From the NCBI GenBank assembly GCA_036269915.1, contig DATBDM010000045.1:1-18181 (forward strand): a stretch of DNA of 18,181 nt, in the 5' to 3' direction. Source of the DNA: DATBDM01 sp036269915 (lineage in GTDB: Bacteria > Actinomycetota > Thermoleophilia > Solirubrobacterales > Solirubrobacteraceae). The notes beneath the pieces are model-generated. The model saw only the letters and a program-made list of their open reading frames with translations, made no database searches and was not told the DNA's origin. Of the stretch, positions 14,612 through 18,181 are shown one piece after another. Position numbers and translations under genes: made by a program. Numbering within the stretch: position 1 is the stretch's first letter; each line of letters begins with the position of its first letter.

Positions 14612-15981
14612 GGGACTGGAACGCCGGGCGGATCGCCGAGGCGGCGGGCGCGGACCTCGCGCGCCACGCCGAGGGCAGCCCCGAGCGGACGCTGATCGAC
14701 TCGCGACTCGCCGGTCCGGGCGACCTCTTCGTCGCGCTGCCGGGTACGCGCGTCGACGGCGGCGAGTTCGCCGCGGGCGCGCTCGCCGCGGGCGCTTGGG
14801 GCGTGCTCGTGACGCCCGAGCGCGCACGGGCGTTGCTCGCCGACGACGCCAGCGCGACGCGTGGCGCGATCCTCGCGGCAGCCGATCCGCTCGCCGGGCT
14901 GGGCACGCTCGCGCGCGCCTGGCGACGGGCCCTCGGCGCGCAGGTCGTCGCGGTCACCGGCTCGGTCGGCAAGACCTCGACGAAGGAGCTGATCGCCGCG
15001 ATGCTCGCGCCCTCCCGGCGGGTCGTCGCGTCGCGCGCGAACTTCAACACCGACATCGGGATGCCGCTCGAGATCCTCGCCGCCCCGGCCGGGACCGAGG
15101 TGCTGGTCCTCGAGGCGGGCATGCGGGGCTTCGGCGAGATCGCGACGCTGACCGCGATCTGCGAGCCCGACGTCGGCGTCATCACCACGATCGCCGCCGT
15201 CCATCTCGAGCAGGTCGGGTCGCTGGAGGGTGTCGCCCGCGCGAAGGCCGAGCTGTTGCTGGGCATGCGCGATGGCGGGACGGCGGTGATCCCCGCGGGC
15301 GAGCCGCTCCTCGAGCCGTGGCTGCGCCCGGAGCTCGACACGGTCACCTTCGGGCCGGGCGGCGACGTCGACTGGGCCGCCGAGCCAGGCGGCGAGATCC
15401 TCGCCCGCGGCGAGCGCGTCGCCATCGAACTGCCGTTCACCGCCGCCCATCAGCGCCGCAACGCGCTCGCCGCCGTCGCGGCGGCACGGGCCGTCGGGGT
15501 CACCCCGGACGGTCCGATGGAGGTCGTCTTCGGCGCCGGCCGCGGGGAGCGGATCGAGCTGGCGGGCGGGATCACCGTCTTCGACGACTGCTACAACGCC
15601 AGCCCGCTCTCCATGCGTGCCGCTCTCGATGACCTCGCGACGCAGGACCCCGCCCGGCGCCGCGTCGCGGTCTTCGGCGACATGCTCGAACTCGGCGCGG
15701 AGGAGCACGCGCTGCACCGCGAGATCGGCGCCGAAGCGCGGCGGACGGGCGTCGACGTGCTCGTGACCGTCGGGCCGCGTGCGGCGGCCATGGCCGAGGC
15801 GTTCGCCGGCGAGGCTCATGCCGCCCCCGACGCCGCCGCGGGCGCGGAGCTCGCCGCGGAGCTCGTCCGTCCCGGCGATCTCGTGCTGGTCAAGGGCTCC
15901 AACGGCGTCGGCCTCTCGGTCGTCGCTCCGCGGCTGCGGGAGCGCGCCGGCGCAGGCGCTCCGGTGGACGGCGGCCGCTGA
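14608..15981 (+). CDS. murF: UDP-MurNAc-tripeptide:D-Ala-D-Ala ligase MurF
   Basis: This 457-residue ligase adds D-Ala-D-Ala to the tripeptide precursor in the cytoplasm. Motifs are IDSRLAGPGDLFVALPG (30-46), the P-loop TGSVGKTSTK (117-126), NFNTDIGMPL (145-154), LEAGMRGFGEI (168-178), HQRRNALAAVAAA (281-293), DDCYNASPLSM (326-336), FGDMLELG (356-363) and VLVKGSNGVGL (426-436). All three Mur ligase domains are complete and the length is usual. Its ATG overlaps the murE stop and its own TGA overlaps the mraY ATG (TGATG), so murE-murF-mraY are tightly coupled. Confidence 0.95.
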   Translation: MRDWNAGRIAEAAGADLARHAEGSPERTLIDSRLAGPGDLFVALPGTRVDGGEFAAGALAAGAWGVLVTPERARALLADDASATRGAILAAADPLAGLGTLARAWRRALGAQVVAVTGSVGKTSTKELIAAMLAPSRRVVASRANFNTDIGMPLEILAAPAGTEVLVLEAGMRGFGEIATLTAICEPDVGVITTIAAVHLEQVGSLEGVARAKAELLLGMRDGGTAVIPAGEPLLEPWLRPELDTVTFGPGGDVDWAAEPGGEILARGERVAIELPFTAAHQRRNALAAVAAARAVGVTPDGPMEVVFGAGRGERIELAGGITVFDDCYNASPLSMRAALDDLATQDPARRRVAVFGDMLELGAEEHALHREIGAEARRTGVDVLVTVGPRAAAMAEAFAGEAHAAPDAAAGAELAAELVRPGDLVLVKGSNGVGLSVVAPRLRERAGAGAPVDGGR

Positions 15982-16946
15982 TGGGAGAGGTGCTGATCGC
16001 GGGGACCGCGTCCCTGCTCATGTGCGTCTTCCTCGCGCCGAAGTTCATCGAGTTCCTGCGGGCGCGCGAGTTCGGGCAGCAGATCCGCGAGGAGGGACCG
16101 CAGGAGCACCACGCCAAGGCCGGCACGCCGACCATGGGCGGGATCATCATCTTCACCGCCGTCACCGTCCCGTTCGTGCTGCTGACCAACTGGGACTGGC
16201 GTGCCGTCGGCGTCTTCGGCACGGCGCTGGCCTGCGCGCTGCTCGGCTTCGCCGACGACTACACGAAGCTCGCCCGGCGCCGCTCGCTCGGCCTGCGCGG
16301 CCGCACGAAGCTGATCGTCACGGTCCTGATCTCCATCGGCCTGTGGCTCTGCGCCACGCAGGGCGCCGACCTCGCCGACACGGTCAACCTGCGCATCGTC
16401 GACGCCTCGATCAACCTGGGGATCCTCTACCCGGTCTTCATCTACCTCGTCGTCGCGGGCACATCGTCGGCGGTCAACCTCACCGACGGGCTCGACGGCC
16501 TCGCGGCCGGCTGCGCGGCGATCGTGCTGCTCGCGTACATCGCGATCACCTTCACCACGCGCCAGACCGATCTCGCGCTGGTCGCGGGATGTCTCGTCGG
16601 CGCCTGCGTCGGCTTCCTCTGGTTCAACTCGTTCCCGGCATCGATCTTCATGGGCGACACGGGCTCGCTCGGCCTCGGCGGCGCGGTCGCGGGCATGGCG
16701 GTGATGACCAAGACCGAGGTCCTGCTGATCATCCTCGGCGGCATCTTCGTGATCGAGGCGCTCTCGGTGCTGATCCAGGTCTTCTCGTTCCAGGCGTTCC
16801 GCAAGCGGGTCTTCCTGATGGCCCCGATCCATCACCACTTCGAGCTGCAGGCCTGGTCCGAGACGAAGATCATCCTGCGCTTCTGGATCGTCGCGGCCGT
16901 CTGCGCGGCGATCGGCTTCACGCTGTACCAGCAGTCGATCACGTAG
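15981..16946 (+). CDS. mraY: Phospho-MurNAc-pentapeptide translocase MraY
   Basis: This 321-residue multi-membrane enzyme transfers phospho-MurNAc-pentapeptide to undecaprenyl phosphate to make lipid I on the inner face of the membrane. Visible active-site parts are AGTPTMGGI (47-55), FADDYTK (90-96, the Asp pair), NLTDGLDGLA (166-175), FNSFPASIFMGDTGSLGLG (215-233) and APIHHHFE (281-288, the HHH motif). About ten hydrophobic segments are spread over the length. It is slightly shorter than the roughly 360-residue E. coli enzyme, mainly at the N-terminus. It is the last dcw gene here: murD does not follow, and a 154-base gap with hairpins ends the cluster. Confidence 0.95.
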   Translation: MGEVLIAGTASLLMCVFLAPKFIEFLRAREFGQQIREEGPQEHHAKAGTPTMGGIIIFTAVTVPFVLLTNWDWRAVGVFGTALACALLGFADDYTKLARRRSLGLRGRTKLIVTVLISIGLWLCATQGADLADTVNLRIVDASINLGILYPVFIYLVVAGTSSAVNLTDGLDGLAAGCAAIVLLAYIAITFTTRQTDLALVAGCLVGACVGFLWFNSFPASIFMGDTGSLGLGGAVAGMAVMTKTEVLLIILGGIFVIEALSVLIQVFSFQAFRKRVFLMAPIHHHFELQAWSETKIILRFWIVAAVCAAIGFTLYQQSIT

Positions 16947-16983
16947 GGGCATGTGCCCATTGTGCAGGGCACTTTTGCCTGCA
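16947..16983 (+). terminator. Overlapping hairpins after mraY
   Basis: GGGCA/TGCCC units alternate at 16947-16951, 16954-16958 and 16967-16971, then TGCCTGCA at 16976-16983. Neighbouring units can pair in mutually exclusive ways. The last and longest stem is TGCAGGGCA with TGCCTGCA around CTTT, with one bulged G. The position directly after the mraY stop suggests a transcription end signal; no clean T-run is present. Confidence 0.4.
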
Positions 16984-17086
16984 TGGGGCGCACTTCGCAA
17001 CGAATCTGCACCATGACTGTGCCGATTCGCCCACGCTGGGACGAACCCGTCCCGTCGTGCCCTATCTCCCTCGAGTCAACGACCCG

Positions 17087-17092
17087 AGGAGG
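17087..17092 (+). promoter_or_regulatory. Strong ribosome binding site of the ATL gene
   Basis: A consensus AGGAGG lies 8 bases before the ATG at 17101. It is the best Shine-Dalgarno sequence in the window and fixes the start of the 100-residue protein. Confidence 0.85.
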
Positions 17093-17100
17093 CAGGGACC

Positions 17101-17403
17101 ATGGACCCCGATCGAGTGCGCGAGATCGTCGACGGCATCCCGCGCGGCGCGTGGATGAGCTACGGCGACGTCGCCCGAGCCGCCGGCGGCGGCGACCAGC
17201 ACGCGCGCGCGCTCAACCAGCGCTTCGTCCGCCACCCGCACGCGGGCGCGCACCGCGTCCTGTGCTCCGACGGCCGCGTCGGGGCGACGGCGCTCGGCGA
17301 CCCCGCCGAGGTCCGCCGCCGGCTCGAGGCGGAGGGCGTCGAGTTCGCCGACGGCCGGGCCGATCCGGCGGCGCGCGTGCGGCCCGCGCTGGAGGCGGCG
17401 TGA
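17101..17403 (+). CDS. Alkyltransferase-like (ATL) DNA repair protein
   Basis: This 100-residue protein of the MGMT/Ogt DNA-binding domain fold has IPRGAWMSYGDVARAAGG (13-30), an ARALNQRF segment (35-42) and AHRVLCSDGRVG (50-61), with RRRLEAEGVEF (72-82) closing the domain. In active O6-methylguanine methyltransferases the third motif is PCHRV with the acceptor Cys. Here Ala50 stands at that place, and Cys55 is five residues later and not in the acceptor position. ATL proteins without the Cys bind O6-alkylguanine and flag it for nucleotide excision repair; that role is inferred. A consensus AGGAGG precedes the ATG. The TGA overlaps the GTG of the next gene. An AidB-like gene, also linked to alkylation damage, lies about 4 kb upstream. 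Confidence 0.85.
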   Translation: MDPDRVREIVDGIPRGAWMSYGDVARAAGGGDQHARALNQRFVRHPHAGAHRVLCSDGRVGATALGDPAEVRRRLEAEGVEFADGRADPAARVRPALEAA

Positions 17404-18181
17404 GGCTCCGCGAGGCCGGCGGGCGCGCGCTCGCGCGCCGGCGCGGTCTGGCCGTACTCGGTGGCGTCGCGCTCGCGGCGCTGTGGGGGCTCGCCGCCGC
17501 CCCGGCGGCACACGGCGGGACCTTCCGCATCTCGCAGTGCGCGGCCTGGGACGGTGCCGCGTGGACGCCGCGCGCGATGCTGGCGCCGCTGTGGCGCACG
17601 ACCGGTGGCTGGATCGACTCGAGCTGCGGTGCCTCGGCCGGCCGGATGGCCTTCGTGACGCCCAACTACCGCCTGCCGTACGAAGGCCTCGCGCGGATGT
17701 TCCTGACGCTCCCCGAGGCGACGGCGCACACGTCGATCGACGGGCTCTGGCTCGACTGGACCGCGACGCCGCAGTCGCCGAGCAGCGACCCGGCGTACGC
17801 GACGGTATGGGCGGGCGAGACGCTGCTGCGGCAGATCGACAGCGGCGACGGCACACGGCCGGACGCGGCGGACCGCCTTCGGACGCCCGCCGGTACGCGC
17901 GGCATCTACCTGCAGCTCTGGTGCTCGCCGCGCGACGGGCCCGGATGGTGCAACTGGAGCTCTCCCGGGCTGGTCGTCCGCGGGCTGTCGCTCGATCTCG
18001 AGGAGTCCGAGGATCCGGCCGTCCGCGCAGGCGGAAGCCTGCTCGACGGCACGCTGCAGCGCGGCGCGGCGACGCTCTCGCTGCAGGCGTCGGACGCCGA
18101 CTCGGGCGTGCGCAGCATCGAGGCGTGGCTCGGCGCGAGCGAGCTGGGTCGCGTCGATCTCGGCGCGAGCTGCGCCGACGA
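17400..18181 (+). CDS. Secreted Cys-containing protein of unknown function (partial)
   Basis: The frame is open from GTG at 17400 (GTGA overlap with the ATL stop) to the right edge, 260 codons with no stop. An Arg-rich start (ALARRRG) and a hydrophobic run (about 17-35) ending AAAPAAHGG form a signal peptide. The mature part starts TFRISQCAAWDG and has Cys at 47, 76, 175, 184 and 258, likely disulphide bonded. The middle (about 80-200) is rich in Trp, Tyr and beta-like stretches (IDGLWLDWTATP, GIYLQLWCSPRDGPGWCNW). From about 212, GGSLLDGTLQRG then LQASDADSGVRSIEAWLG resembles Ig-like/Big repeats of surface proteins. I know of similar large families of secreted proteins in Solirubrobacterales but cannot name a function. 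The C-terminus is missing. Confidence 0.75.
   Translation, partial: MRLREAGGRALARRRGLAVLGGVALAALWGLAAAPAAHGGTFRISQCAAWDGAAWTPRAMLAPLWRTTGGWIDSSCGASAGRMAFVTPNYRLPYEGLARMFLTLPEATAHTSIDGLWLDWTATPQSPSSDPAYATVWAGETLLRQIDSGDGTRPDAADRLRTPAGTRGIYLQLWCSPRDGPGWCNWSSPGLVVRGLSLDLEESEDPAVRAGGSLLDGTLQRGAATLSLQASDADSGVRSIEAWLGASELGRVDLGASCAD

Noticed and set aside
10907..14827. 1306-residue minus-strand frame
   Set aside because: It is an Arg/Gly/Ala-rich shadow running against the TetR, aidB, murE and murF genes, all with clear motifs on the + strand; typical of very GC-rich DNA.

Overview
The window is very GC-rich, with many GTG/TTG starts, ATGA/GTGA stop-start overlaps, few AT-rich promoters and all recognisable genes on the + strand. 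The gene set suggests a high-GC actinobacterium. It has a secretin-less type Tad pilus locus, a meso-DAP-type MurE, an FtsL with a Thr-rich tail, and a Cys-rich secreted protein of a kind I associate with Thermoleophilia/Solirubrobacterales (Conexibacter, Solirubrobacter, Patulibacter). The lineage is inference, not proof.

Left block (1-6524): the tail of an OmpR/PhoB response regulator, a very short histidine kinase and a CpaB-like Flp pilus protein are joined by 4-base start/stop overlaps. Two aromatic amino-acid genes follow, pheA (prephenate dehydratase) and tyrA (prephenate dehydrogenase). The Tad genes then resume: tadA/cpaF ATPase, tadB and tadC. A pilus/secretion locus is therefore split by a Phe/Tyr biosynthesis pair, and no pilin, TadE/F, TadZ or prepilin peptidase is present here.

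Middle gap (6525-6898): this is the longest non-coding stretch. It holds a weak hairpin after tadC, a CGTTGCA repeat, and a well-formed control region for mraZ. That region has a TTGCAG-N17-TACCTT promoter, two TGGGN boxes 10 bp apart inside the promoter spacer, a third box 31 bp upstream, and a roughly 16-bp leader hairpin whose loop reads CTCCTCCC.

Right block (6899-16946): this is a division and cell wall (dcw) cluster, mraZ-rsmH-ftsL-ftsI-[tetR-aidB]-murE-murF-mraY. It has an unusual insertion of a TetR regulator and an AidB-like acyl-CoA dehydrogenase between ftsI and murE. The insertion carries its own 16-bp palindrome just before the regulator's start. The enzymes cover regulation (MraZ), ribosome methylation (RsmH), the divisome (FtsL, the FtsI transpeptidase) and the peptidoglycan precursor steps that add DAP (MurE), add D-Ala-D-Ala (MurF) and attach the lipid carrier (MraY).

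Right edge (16947-18181): a 154-base gap with overlapping hairpins is followed by a 100-aa alkyltransferase-like (ATL) DNA repair protein without the catalytic Cys. Its stop overlaps the start of a secreted protein that runs off the window. The usual next genes of the cluster (murD, ftsW, murG) do not follow mraY. No tRNA, rRNA, CRISPR, insertion sequence or phage gene was seen.
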